64,000 bases of DNA from DAOUJI01 sp965224415 (GTDB lineage: Bacteria > Chloroflexota > Dehalococcoidia > Lucifugimonadales > JAGWBF01). This document shows positions 23,992 through 32,397 of this stretch, in pieces; the stretch's first letter is position 1, and each line of letters opens with the position of its first letter. The stretch lies in contig CBDCZB010000002.1 in NCBI GenBank assembly GCA_965224415.1, positions 62,001-126,000 on the forward strand. Reading direction: 5' to 3'. Both the position numbers and the translations under genes were made by a program. The notes below the pieces were generated by a model. That model saw only the letters and a list, made by a program, of their open reading frames with translations, was not told where the DNA came from and made no database searches.

Positions 23992-26577
23992 CTACCTGTG
24001 CGCTCCGGGCCGCCACTCGATGACTGCCGTCTCCTCCGGCGTGGCCTCGATGCGCACGGGGAAGCGGTGCCCCTTGGCCAGGAGCAGGCCGTCTCCACGC
24101 GGGCAGGAGAGCAGCCACCTCTGGAGGTCTTCGGGCAGGTCGAAGGCGTCGCCCACGGTGCTTATGGCCGCCGCGTCCTGCTGAAGCAGCAGCTTGAAGG
24201 CGGCGTTCTGGAGCAGGGCGCGCCCGGAGTGGCCGGTGATGGTCCGGGACGAATCCTCGGAGAGCAGGTCCTGCACGTCCTGGGTGATGAACTGAAGCCC
24301 CAGCCGGTGCTTGCGGGCGCGCTTCGCCATACTGACCATGAAGGCGGCCCCTTCCGGGTGCTGCATGATGCTCCACACCTCGTCCACCACCAGCAGGCGG
24401 GGCTTGGGGTTCTGCGCCGCCGCCGCCCACACCGTTTCGGTGCAGACCATTGCGGCGGCGGGCCGAAGCTCCGGTTCGAGGAGTCTCAGGTCGAAGACCG
24501 TCACCAACGCCTCGTTGCCCAGCAGGTCGTCCCCCTCGTCGGAGAGCAGGTTGCGCAGGCTGCCGGTGGCAAAGGGTCGCAATAGTCTGGCAAGCTCCGC
24601 GTCCTCTCCTTCGAGGTGGGCGTAGAAGTCGCGGAAGCCGGTGCGCTCCCTGTGCTCGGCGTAGTAGCCAGCCAGGGCGTGGTCGAGGGATGCTCTCCGC
24701 GCCGCGCCGAGGCTCTCTCCCACCATGACTTCAATCAAGCGGCGCAGGCTTCCAATGCGTTGCAGCAGCTCCTCACTGTCGCCCTTGTCGATGACGAAGG
24801 GGTTCATGCCCTGGCCGGGAATGCCGGGAGAGAGCACCCGTCCTCCGACGGCCCTCGCCATGTCCGCGTACTCGCCCTCCGGGTCGATGACGTAGGCCGT
24901 CACGCCGCGAGTGATGCCTCTGAGGACGCCCAGCTTCGTGGCGAAGGACTTTCCTGAGCCGGAACGGGCCAGGACAGCGGTGTTGGCGTTGAGGTGCGTG
25001 CCGTCCCAGGGGTCGTAGACCACCGGGGAGCAGGCCCGCATGTCGATGCCGTAGAGCGTCCCCCTGCGGGTGTCCAGGTCCGGAGGCGAGAAGGGGAAGA
25101 GACGGGCAAGCGACGACGTGTCCAGCGTCCGCCACTCGGCCACGGCGTTCAGGCCCAGGGGCAGCGTGGACAAAACACCCTCGCGCTGGCGAAAGGCCAG
25201 GTTGTCGAGCTTGCCCAGCGTTGCGGCGAAGTGGGCCTTGGCCCGCTGGGTCATCTCCTTCAGGGAATCTTCGTCCTTCGCATAGAGCGTCACCGACAGC
25301 GACGCGTGAAAGAGCCGCTCCCTGCCCCGCTGCACCTCGTCCCTGAGCCGGGTCACGTCCTCCAGGGCGATCTCTGCCTCGGGGGACATGGTGCGCCCGC
25401 GCTTGAAGGACAGGCTCTGCGCAGACTCGAACCTGACCTTCTGCCACTCAAGGGTGCGAGCCGCCTGCTCCGCCGGTATCGGCCCCAGGTGGATGGACAG
25501 GTCCATCGGCGCGCCGGCCGCCATCAGTCCTTGCAGAAATCCGGGAGCCAGCGACCTGGGCCACTTGCCCAGGTGCAGGGAGCGCACCAAGCGCTCTCCG
25601 ACGCGCATGTCTCGTCGGTTGATCGCCACCTCGACGAAAGTCTCCTCGTCGAACTCCGCCGGCGTTCCTCCCAGGGCCGCCGATACGAAAAGCATCCGCA
25701 AGCGCCTGTCTCTCAGGGGGTGAACGGACAGCCCTGCCCGCGCCAGCAGGCCGCGCAGCTCGTCGAAGCGGGCGTGCTCGCAGACGGCGTAGAAGCGCCG
25801 GTCCAGGATGCCGTCCCTGGCCTCAAGATCGGTCAATAGCCTCTGGAGGGACTCCGATGCTGCCCTCGTCTGTGGCGGAAGGTTCCGCGGCTGCGCTTCA
25901 CTGAGCCTGTCTCTCAGTCCATCGAGGCGCGGCGGGTGCTGGCGGATGAGGAGCTGCACGGGGAAGTCGCAGGCGTTGAGCGCTCCGGCGAAGGCTCCCA
26001 GCTTCGGCTCGTCCAGCTCCAGGCCCATCACCTCGCACACACCCAGCTTTACCCCGTCCAGACGCACAGGGCCGTCCTCCTCCAGGTGGGAGACCATGAA
26101 GAACGGGGAAAGCGGGGACGGAGGCTTGGGGGTGAGTTCTTTGGCCTTCGCCTGCCAGTTGAAGAACGCCTGCGCACTCTTCAGCTTCTCGCGAAGCGCT
26201 ACGAGGCTGACTTTATGGCGGGCAACGGCAAGTCTCTCTATAGCGTTCGATGCCGCCAGCCCGGCCCCTCTATTCGTGTGCACGACTGCGCCCTGCGCGC
26301 GTTGAAACGACAATCTCAATGTGCTCCTCCTCTTCGGCGTTCGCCCGTTTGCCTCCAGTGGCTGGTCATGGATGGCGCTGTCCCCATCGACCGGCGGCCA
26401 GCAGGCCGCACAGAGGGTGCGGCCCATATCTCCGAACCACAGAAGAGCATCGTCCGACCTCGGAATGGGAACGTGTCCGCACTCGTCGCACGAACCGTCG
26501 AGCACGGTGGCATAGCCACCTGCGCTGCTCTTTCCTCGACCTGGAATCCATCCACCCCGAACGTCCGATTCGTTCAT
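23992..26577 (-). CDS. VirB4/TraC-like conjugation ATPase with N-terminal zinc ribbon
   Basis: 861 residues from the ATG at 26577 (AGGA 5 bases upstream; a start at 26667 is less likely). Walker A is ARSGSGKS at about 537-544, preceded by the VirB4 hallmark (GIDMRACSPVVYDPWDGTH), and Walker B is LLVVDEVWS near 735; FITQDVQDLL follows. It powers assembly of the mating channel at the inner membrane. Unusually, residues 30-59 hold four cysteines in two C-x2-C pairs (CDEC and CAAC), a zinc ribbon not typical of VirB4. It lies 13 bases after the pilin-like gene. Confidence 0.88.
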   Translation of the reverse strand: MNESDVRGGWIPGRGKSSAGGYATVLDGSCDECGHVPIPRSDDALLWFGDMGRTLCAACWPPVDGDSAIHDQPLEANGRTPKRRSTLRLSFQRAQGAVVHTNRGAGLAASNAIERLAVARHKVSLVALREKLKSAQAFFNWQAKAKELTPKPPSPLSPFFMVSHLEEDGPVRLDGVKLGVCEVMGLELDEPKLGAFAGALNACDFPVQLLIRQHPPRLDGLRDRLSEAQPRNLPPQTRAASESLQRLLTDLEARDGILDRRFYAVCEHARFDELRGLLARAGLSVHPLRDRRLRMLFVSAALGGTPAEFDEETFVEVAINRRDMRVGERLVRSLHLGKWPRSLAPGFLQGLMAAGAPMDLSIHLGPIPAEQAARTLEWQKVRFESAQSLSFKRGRTMSPEAEIALEDVTRLRDEVQRGRERLFHASLSVTLYAKDEDSLKEMTQRAKAHFAATLGKLDNLAFRQREGVLSTLPLGLNAVAEWRTLDTSSLARLFPFSPPDLDTRRGTLYGIDMRACSPVVYDPWDGTHLNANTAVLARSGSGKSFATKLGVLRGITRGVTAYVIDPEGEYADMARAVGGRVLSPGIPGQGMNPFVIDKGDSEELLQRIGSLRRLIEVMVGESLGAARRASLDHALAGYYAEHRERTGFRDFYAHLEGEDAELARLLRPFATGSLRNLLSDEGDDLLGNEALVTVFDLRLLEPELRPAAAMVCTETVWAAAAQNPKPRLLVVDEVWSIMQHPEGAAFMVSMAKRARKHRLGLQFITQDVQDLLSEDSSRTITGHSGRALLQNAAFKLLLQQDAAAISTVGDAFDLPEDLQRWLLSCPRGDGLLLAKGHRFPVRIEATPEETAVIEWRPGAHR

Positions 26578-26590
26578 GCCAGTCCTCTCT

Positions 26591-26905
26591 CTATGGAATG
26601 GGGACGATACCGCTGCTGAGCAGGGCCGCCACGCCCTTGGCTGAAAGCGCCAGCACGAGGCCGACAACGGCCATGACGACGGCGGTCCTGGCCCTGCCGC
26701 CGCCCCGCTCCTCGGCGCCCTCGGCCATCAGGACGAAGCCCGCCCAGACGATGGCGAAGACGGCTAACCCGGCGGCGGCGTAGGCCATCGCCGTGAGCAC
26801 ACGGTCGAAGGCGTCCAGCATGGCCTGCTCCTCCGAGGGAGGGGCCACACCGGTGGTCGCCAGCGCAGCCCCGGCCACAAGCATCATTGCCAGTGCGCGC
26901 CTCAC
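26591..26905 (-). CDS. Small TrbC/VirB2-like pilin-type membrane protein (1)
   Basis: 104 residues: a signal peptide (ALAMMLVAGAALATTG), a short periplasmic region, then two hydrophobic helices (about residues 40-62 and 73-97) separated by a Glu/Arg/Gly loop (EGAEERGGGRAR). This matches VirB2/TrbC-type subunits that polymerise into the conjugative pilus. It overlaps the PrgI-like gene by four bases and precedes virB4. A second protein of the same design is encoded at 28672. Confidence 0.7.
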   Translation of the reverse strand: MRRALAMMLVAGAALATTGVAPPSEEQAMLDAFDRVLTAMAYAAAGLAVFAIVWAGFVLMAEGAEERGGGRARTAVVMAVVGLVLALSAKGVAALLSSGIVPIP

Positions 26906-28644
26906 CAGAGCCTGCCCTCAGCTTGACTGGGGGGCCACTCCCATCCCAGCAGGTCGAACCAGTCGCTCATGCCATCTGCGGGCGTCTGCTCAGCAGGCGG
27001 GTCTTCCGGCTCAGGCTCCGGCAGGACCAGGACCTCGAAGGGGTCGTCGGCCCCGACGCCGGACACCAGGCTCAGCGACTCCTCGCGGCTCCGGCTGATG
27101 GGCGACCGCTCGACCACCTCAGCCTTCACGTGCTCCGGGTGGACGATGGTCACCGTCACCTCCTTGGCGATGGTGGCGCTGGGAATGTAGGCGTACGCCG
27201 TCGCGGTGGCGGATGCTGTTGAGCCGTCCCCGCAGGTGGCTGTCGCCGTCTCGCTGTCGTAGTCGCTGTCCCCCGGGCGATGGAGGTGCACGGTCTTGGT
27301 GACCTGCTCTACCCGCTCCGGGTGGTGGGTGAGCTGCGTCAGCGGAGGGATGGGGATGCGGAGACTTGCCTCAAGGCTCACGTCCACGCTCACGGCGTGA
27401 AGGGTCTCGCCAATCGGAACGTGCAGCCTGAAACTGGTCTCGCCATTGGGCACGAACGGGACGCTGGCGGTCGATGCTCCCGTTGTCGCTGAGAGAGTCC
27501 CGGTGATGGCCGTCACCTCGGCGTCCAGGAGCGCGGTCTCGCTAATGCTCTCGTGTCCGGCCACCGTCTGAAGCTCGACCGGGTGCTCGATGCCCTTCAC
27601 GCACTCCGATTCGACCACGCCGCTGACGGCCCCCGGCGTCCAGCCCAGGGAAGTCATGCGCAGGTCGCACAACTCTCCCTCGACGACCGGCAGGGGATAG
27701 GGAAGCTGTGCTTCCTCGACGGTGAGCCCCCCGGCCTGGCCGAGGGTGTCCTCCCAGGACACGGTGAAGGACGGCATGGGTCCGTGCAGGGGGAGCGAGT
27801 AGTCGATGCGCTCCCCCTCGTCCAGGGATGCCGAACCCCAGAAGCGCAGGGTGGTGCCCTGGCTTCCGCCGAAGGCCCGCACCCGGATGTCCAGGTCGGT
27901 GGCCGCTCTGAGCGTCACGGCAGCGTGGTCGCCGGAGACGGTGAGGGCCTCGACGAATATCCGCCGTCCCTCCACCAGCTCCGACACCTCGAAGTCGATC
28001 TCGTCCCGCCACGGCTCGTGGCCGTCGGCCAGGGCCGACTGGGGGACGGCGACGACCGCCGCCAGAGCGACGGCCGTCACCACTGCCAGGAAGCTCTTCG
28101 GGAGCCTGCGGCGCTTGGCCTTGCGGCCCTCGTTCCCAGTCCCGTTGATGTTGCTCTTGTCCGCCTTGGTCCTCTTGGGCTTGCCGAACCATCGGTGGGG
28201 ACGAAAGGGCATCCGCCCACCCACACGCTCACGGTTCTTGCGCCTCCGGCGTAGGCGGCGCAGGGTTCTCCCGACCTTCTTCGCCATCAGGCTCAACGGA
28301 CCAGGGCCGCTCTTCACCGGCTGCGCCGAGGCGGGCGGCTCGCTGCGCACCAACTGGGCGACCTGCCCGGCGTAGACCCTTGTTCCCAACCGGTACTTGA
28401 GCAGGTCGGCGGCCACCAGCGGCAGCCGCCGACTACCTATCCTTCCCACGACGGCGACAAGCCCGATGAGGCCCAAGAGAATGGCAATCGCCATCCTCAC
28501 CTCGGACGGCCCCACCGGGGCGTAGCGGTATGCACCGTAGGACAGGGCGCACACTGCTACCATCGCTACCACCTGCGGGAAGGTGAACCACAGCAGCACC
28601 CTGTCCTCGGCCCCCACGTGGGTCGGCACCTCGTGTTCTCTCAT
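26902..28644 (-). CDS. PrgI-like transfer protein fused to a large exported domain
   Basis: About 580 residues from the ATG at 28644, which has GAAGGAGG upstream. Residues 1-100 resemble the PrgI/TcpE family of small transfer membrane proteins (EVPTHVGAEDRVLLWFTFPQ, two helices, then LLKYRLGTRVY). A very basic stretch (about 125-185) precedes a third hydrophobic segment ending in the signal-like AVPQSALADG. About 370 residues of beta-rich, Thr/Val-rich sequence then follow, with a Pro/Glu-rich end. PrgI proteins are normally about 100-130 residues, so this is a fusion placing a large domain outside the membrane, perhaps as a mating-channel or adhesion part. Confidence 0.65.
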   Translation of the reverse strand: MREHEVPTHVGAEDRVLLWFTFPQVVAMVAVCALSYGAYRYAPVGPSEVRMAIAILLGLIGLVAVVGRIGSRRLPLVAADLLKYRLGTRVYAGQVAQLVRSEPPASAQPVKSGPGPLSLMAKKVGRTLRRLRRRRKNRERVGGRMPFRPHRWFGKPKRTKADKSNINGTGNEGRKAKRRRLPKSFLAVVTAVALAAVVAVPQSALADGHEPWRDEIDFEVSELVEGRRIFVEALTVSGDHAAVTLRAATDLDIRVRAFGGSQGTTLRFWGSASLDEGERIDYSLPLHGPMPSFTVSWEDTLGQAGGLTVEEAQLPYPLPVVEGELCDLRMTSLGWTPGAVSGVVESECVKGIEHPVELQTVAGHESISETALLDAEVTAITGTLSATTGASTASVPFVPNGETSFRLHVPIGETLHAVSVDVSLEASLRIPIPPLTQLTHHPERVEQVTKTVHLHRPGDSDYDSETATATCGDGSTASATATAYAYIPSATIAKEVTVTIVHPEHVKAEVVERSPISRSREESLSLVSGVGADDPFEVLVLPEPEPEDPPAEQTPADGMSDWFDLLGWEWPPSQAEGRLW

Positions 28645-28671
28645 GTCTCTCTCCTCCTTCGTCACGTCCGT

Positions 28672-28965
28672 TTAGCCGCTGTCAGATGTGGGGGTAGGTG
28701 TGGCTGGGTTGGGTACCTCGACCTCCACGGGCGATCCCACGACCGCGTTCATCACCAGCTCGACGCCGCCGTAGGCCACCATGGCCAGCACGATGCCCGC
28801 CAGGGCGGTCATCATGGCGCTCTTGCCCCGCTCCATCTGGTGGGGCGCTCCACTGGCGGTCAGGTACAGGTAGGCCCCGTAGATGAAGAAGCCCACGCCG
28901 ACTGCTCCAACGACGCCCAGCAGGATGCCCACCAGGTTCGATATGGTCTGTGTCAGGTTTTCCAT
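28672..28965 (-). CDS. Small TrbC/VirB2-like pilin-type membrane protein (2)
   Basis: 97 residues with two hydrophobic segments (about 8-33 and 50-74) around a polar loop containing MERGKSAM; the C-terminus is Pro/Thr-rich (VPNPATPTPTSDSG). Similar to VirB2/TrbC and to the T4SS pilins of Gram-positive ICEs. It lacks a clear cleavable signal peptide. Located between the PrgI-like and VirB6-like genes of the transfer operon. Confidence 0.68.
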   Translation of the reverse strand: MENLTQTISNLVGILLGVVGAVGVGFFIYGAYLYLTASGAPHQMERGKSAMMTALAGIVLAMVAYGGVELVMNAVVGSPVEVEVPNPATPTPTSDSG

Positions 28966-29152
28966 TCGTTTCTCTCCTCTCGCTGTATTCGTTGCCGGGC
29001 GTTCCTCGCCCGGTCTTCGTCCATTCGTCCTTCTCTATCGGTTCCGCTGTGTCCGTTCGTCTACCTGCACATCGCTCCGGCCTCCTTCGTCTTGTCGATG
29101 ACGTGCGCCGCGCCCACGTCTGTTCGGTTGTCGTTGTGTGTTGTGTTTGAAA

Positions 29153-30133
29153 TCACTCGCTGGCGCTCCTGGGTGAAGCGCCCCCCGCGTCTCCTCCACC
29201 CGACGGGGTCGCCATCGAAGCCGCTGAGCTGAGGCCGCTTGCAGCGGCCGACAAACCCGCGCTGGCCGCTACCGCACCTACCGCCACGCCTCCCGGACCG
29301 CCTGCCGCACCCCCTGCCAACAGCCCGATGGTCCGGGCCGACCGCACCATCGAGGAGGGCAGATTCATGCCGAAATAGAGCATCGAGAGCCAGGAGTCGA
29401 AGGTCCCGGCGTTGCCGAGCAGCGACGGCACCCGGGTCGCCATGTAGACGAAGCCCAGAGACATCAGGAGCTTCCAGATCAGGTCCTGCACCGGCTCGAA
29501 GGCCGCTATCGGGGCGACCTCTTGGAGGAACCCGAAGCCCAACGCAAGCGCGATGAGCTGGATGGCCTGCTGGAACACCGTCGTCATGAACAGTCTGAGC
29601 CAGTGGCGGCCCCACCCGGCGGTGTGCGGAAGAATCCACAACCCCAGCGCAATCGGAGCCAGGGCCAGGAGGATGTCGATGAGGGCCAGCCTCAGAATCA
29701 TCTGCACGATGACGTAGAGGACGAAGAAGCCGTAGACCAGGTAGAGGACGGCAAGGAGCAACGCCATGCCCACGCTCCCGGCCTGAACCGCGGTCAAGAG
29801 GGTCTTGAGAGTTGAGCGGAGCATGTCCCCAGCGGTGACGTTCAGAGAGACGGCGACGAAGCCGGACACGGCGTCGGCCACGTCGATGACCAGCGCGCAC
29901 CACCACAGGGAGGACGCGGCGGCAACCAACCCCAGCACGAGCCGGGGCACCATCTCCCGCCATCCGGCCTGCTGCCTGCCCAGGTGCTCGGAGACGATGA
30001 GCGAGAGGCCCATCCAGCCGAGGATCACCACCAGGGCTCCCGACGTGATGACCCAGACGACCATCCACGCCTGTTGCACGAGGTCATGGGCGTAGGTGAG
30101 GTTGGGAGGAGTGCCGGTGAGGATGTCGCTCAT
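29153..30133 (-). CDS. VirB6/TrbL-like polytopic mating-channel protein
   Basis: 326 residues with about six to seven hydrophobic segments (for example 23-47, 66-92, 122-153, 159-175, 184-207). The ILLALAPIALGLWILP segment and W-x-R-x-x-x-x-x-x-x-F-Q-Q-A motif resemble VirB6/TrbL inner-membrane channel proteins. The last 70 residues are Gly/Ala/Ser-rich and probably disordered. It would form the inner-membrane pore of the T4SS. Starts three bases after the stop of the exported protein gene. About 190 bases before the next gene hold nothing I can call. Confidence 0.72.
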   Translation of the reverse strand: MSDILTGTPPNLTYAHDLVQQAWMVVWVITSGALVVILGWMGLSLIVSEHLGRQQAGWREMVPRLVLGLVAAASSLWWCALVIDVADAVSGFVAVSLNVTAGDMLRSTLKTLLTAVQAGSVGMALLLAVLYLVYGFFVLYVIVQMILRLALIDILLALAPIALGLWILPHTAGWGRHWLRLFMTTVFQQAIQLIALALGFGFLQEVAPIAAFEPVQDLIWKLLMSLGFVYMATRVPSLLGNAGTFDSWLSMLYFGMNLPSSMVRSARTIGLLAGGAAGGPGGVAVGAVAASAGLSAAASGLSSAASMATPSGGGDAGGASPRSASE

Positions 30134-30136
30134 GGG

Positions 30137-30757
30137 CTAGCTCCCGCCCCGGCAGTTGTCGGCGTCCTCACCCGACGCCCGCTCCACCACGCCGCACAGA
30201 GTCCCGTGGACGCCCTCGATCATCCAGCCGGCGAAGGCCCTGGCCCATCTCGCCGGGTTGAGGGCGGAGAGGATCTTGTCCCAGATGCGCCCCGGTTGGT
30301 GGATGGGGACGACGGCGTAGAACTCGCCCCGCTCACCGCCGTCGGCAACCGCCAGCATGACCAGCAGGTAGGCCCTGTCGGGGTCGAGGTCGGGCTGCTC
30401 GTCGAGGGCCGGGTACTCCCACGAGTATTCCCAGCCGTCGGAGCGTTTCTTCTCGCCGCCCCTGACCCGGTACATGGTGGATATCCAGTCGCCGGTGTCG
30501 GCGTCCCGGACGGCGTAGAAGAGGTCCTCAAGCTCCCGGTCGAAGATGGGTCTTGCGACGAACTCGCCGCCCTTCTTGCGCTCGACGAACTCACGGTCGG
30601 CGTTGGCGAGGGTGATCTCGTCGCTGGGCGGTTCCTGGGCCAGGGCGAGGTTGCTCGTGGGGATGGCAACAAGCGCCGCCAAGAGCAACGCGGCGGCCAG
30701 GGGTATCAGTCTCCTGGCCTTGCTAACGGACCGCCCGATGGTCGAGTGCCGTTCCAA
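30137..30757 (-). CDS. Exported protein, first gene of the transfer operon
   Basis: 206 residues from a TTG start with GAGGAGG 7 bases upstream. A signal peptide (basic start, then IPLAAALLLAALVAIP and a cleavage site near LALAQE) shows export. The mature part has a YAVRDADTGDWISTMYR and YAVVPIHQPGRIWDKIL pattern and two cysteines near the C-terminus. A hydrophobic helix near 165-180 may tether it. No family recognised; its operon position suggests a periplasmic or surface component of the conjugation machine. Confidence 0.65.
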   Translation of the reverse strand: MERHSTIGRSVSKARRLIPLAAALLLAALVAIPTSNLALAQEPPSDEITLANADREFVERKKGGEFVARPIFDRELEDLFYAVRDADTGDWISTMYRVRGGEKKRSDGWEYSWEYPALDEQPDLDPDRAYLLVMLAVADGGERGEFYAVVPIHQPGRIWDKILSALNPARWARAFAGWMIEGVHGTLCGVVERASGEDADNCRGGS

Positions 30758-30836
30758 GTTGATGCCTCCTCGTCAATGGGGTCGTGATGTCTGCAATCGA
30801 GTTTGGGGAGTCGAAAACGGCTTAGGAATGGTGCGT

Positions 30837-30882
30837 AAGGGGGGACTGTGCGCGAGCCCGGGCTCGTTCGCAGTCCCCCCTT
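30837..30882. other. 46-base near-perfect palindrome
   Basis: AAGGGGGGACT pairs with AGTCCCCCCTT; an imperfect five-base section follows, then the central CGAGCCC/GGGCTCG. The total stem is about 23 bases with no loop. A related GGGGGGACTGTG occurs at 62,785. It may be a bidirectional terminator or part of an origin. Confidence 0.75.
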
Positions 30883-30912
30883 CCAAGGCGTGATAAATCA
30901 CGGGTTGGTTGT

Positions 30913-31080
30913 GGTGTCATACCCGTGTACAGAGATTTGAGTTGGGTGGTCTGGTTGCAGCCGGGGTCGTGGGCAAGCTGCCGTAGGCGTGGAACGGCCC
31001 CTACAGGACGTAATCAGTAAGCACTTTGTCTCCGGGGTTCCCTCCACGGAGATTGGACAGCCGCAACTAGGAGAGTGGAC
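30913..31080 (+). repeat. Long diverged repeat, inverted copy at 62,590-62,752
   Basis: CCCGTGTACAG at the start, AGTAAGCA in the middle and CAGCCGCA near the end match the reverse complement of 62,590-62,752 in the same order and similar spacing. It contains the dispersed-repeat core near 31,014. Confidence 0.6.
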
Positions 31081-31149
31081 AAAACGCCGGTGAGCAGATC
31101 GGAGATGAGTGGACAATGACAACCGGGAAAGTGGACAAAACGCCGGTGG
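31075..31149 (+). repeat. Three GTGGACAA iterons at the start of the 31116 gene
   Basis: GTGGACAA occurs at 31075, 31109 and 31131. The outer two extend to the identical 18-base GTGGACAAAACGCCGGTG. They flank and include the start codon of the HTH gene, so they may be its autoregulatory operator, or replication iterons. Confidence 0.6.
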
Positions 31150-32000
31150 AGGCCGAAACGGGGTCGGATGGAGAGGATTGCTATCCCGATGCGAGCCGGA
31201 GTCTGGACAGTCTGTGCGAGACGCGGCTCATGGTGCTTCTGAGGGACATGATCGACGCCGAGGACGGCGCTAAGACGGCGCAGACGCTGGGAGTTAGCTA
31301 CCGAACCGTAGCGAGGGCGGTCGATTCGGGTAGGCTCACCGCACGATTGAGCGCCGCTCTGAAGACTCACCTGCTGCTGGGGGGCGGCTCGGCTGCCGCC
31401 CAGCAACAGGTGCGGGTGGAGGCGCTGGAGAAACGAGTGGCGGAGTTGGATGAAGAGCTGCGGGGCAGCCTCGAAGCCGTCGTGGCCGAGGTCAAGGCCC
31501 TGCGGCAAGAGCAGGCCAGGTATCACCTCCACGTGGAGCGGCGGCTGTTGCGTGTGGAGGCGGGAATGAACGGGTCAGAGGTGTCGCCGCAGGACAGCGT
31601 GGAGCCTGAGCCCACGAAGCGACGGTACGTCCCCCCGAGGGCGTATCCCCAGCTGGTGACCCCAGACGCCGAGGACGGTGAGGAGAAGGTCTACGGCGAT
31701 GCCACGCCGGTGATCGTCGAGTGGCGGAAGGCCAGGGCCGAGTTCTTAGACCTGCTCAAGTCGGGGACGGCGCTGGCCCAGGCGGAGGCCAAGATGCGGA
31801 TGCTGAACCTGGAGGTCGCCATCATCGAGGAGCACGAACTGACGCTGCCCCCGGCCTCGTACCCCTGGAAGTGGGAGGACCGACGTGAACAGGCGCGGCG
31901 GCGCGAGCGGTCGCTGGGAAGTGCGGAGGTGGACCGGCGCCGGGCGCTACTGAGGCGGTGGGTGCGGCGGATCCTCACCTGCGGACTATGGCGGAACTAG
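31116..32000 (+). CDS. Coiled-coil protein with a possible helix-turn-helix
   Basis: 294 residues. Residues about 45-75 (AKTAQTLGVSYRTVARAVDS) look like a helix-turn-helix. A heptad-rich coiled coil follows (about 98-150, VEALEKRVAELDEELRGSLE). The C-terminus is basic with a Trp-rich patch (PASYPWKWEDRRE) and many arginines. No enzyme motif. It heads the rightward region and overlaps the GTGGACAA iterons, so a DNA-binding partition, replication-initiation or regulatory role is plausible. The start is chosen by frame; its ribosome binding site is weak. Confidence 0.55.
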   Translation: MTTGKVDKTPVEAETGSDGEDCYPDASRSLDSLCETRLMVLLRDMIDAEDGAKTAQTLGVSYRTVARAVDSGRLTARLSAALKTHLLLGGGSAAAQQQVRVEALEKRVAELDEELRGSLEAVVAEVKALRQEQARYHLHVERRLLRVEAGMNGSEVSPQDSVEPEPTKRRYVPPRAYPQLVTPDAEDGEEKVYGDATPVIVEWRKARAEFLDLLKSGTALAQAEAKMRMLNLEVAIIEEHELTLPPASYPWKWEDRREQARRRERSLGSAEVDRRRALLRRWVRRILTCGLWRN

Positions 32001-32035
32001 GCTCTGTCCAACTCCCGTCGAATGGTTGTCGGACC

Positions 32036-32061
32036 GTTGTCGCAACGCAGTAAGCAATCTG
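32036..32061 (-). repeat. Dispersed element repeat, copy 3
   Basis: GTTGTCGCAACGCAGTAAGC followed by AATCTG matches copy 1 at 17,090 and the inverted copy at 62,642, with changes beside the AGTAAGCAAT core. Confidence 0.55.
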
Positions 32062-32372
32062 GGCGCAGGGGCCGATTAGCCCGCCCTGGCCCTTCCATTC
32101 GCTCGGTTGGACGGGCGATAATCGAGTCAGTTTCTGGCTTTTTCCAGCGTTTCCTGCCGAGAAACCTGGAGGGTCCATCCCCGACCCGGAGCGTCCCGAC
32201 GGATCGAGCCCTGCTCTCCCGACGGCGTTCCACGAGGGATAAGCGCCTTCCCGCTGCGTGAGCCGGACGAGGGGTCGAGCACTGCTCCCCCGATGCCGAC
32301 TCGGAAGACGGGACACCCTGGTCGATGCGCATCCGCGCTTTCGGGCCATGGGATCCCTGGTCGAGGTGCGCC

Positions 32373-32397
32373 CCCCGTATCACGTACGGGTCAGGCT
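32373..32397. repeat. PVSSTGQA-type palindrome, intergenic copy
   Basis: CCCGTATCACGTACGGG followed by TCAGGCT is a near copy of the palindrome found inside genes at 34403, 35189, 35231 and 37393. Here it is noncoding. Confidence 0.6.

Larger units (their letters stand above)
30758..31115. promoter_or_regulatory. Divergent control region of transfer and DNA-processing operons
   Basis: 358 gene-free bases between the leftward transfer operon and the rightward 31116 gene. It holds a huge hairpin (30837-30882), a long block also found inverted at 62,590-62,752, and GTGGACAA repeats just before 31116. This is a good place for a switch, an origin of transfer or an origin of replication, but none is proven. 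Confidence 0.55.

Noticed and set aside
23593..24585. 330-codon rightward open frame spanning two transfer genes
   Set aside because: Antisense to the coupling ATPase and VirB4 genes; no start context or domain.
29061..30068. 335-codon leftward frame overlapping the VirB6-like gene
   Set aside because: Another-frame shadow; the overlapping 29153-30133 frame has membrane helices and operon spacing.
30137..30757. VirB8- or VirB9-like component
   Set aside because: It has a signal peptide and is in the transfer operon, but no VirB8/VirB9 motif could be recognised.
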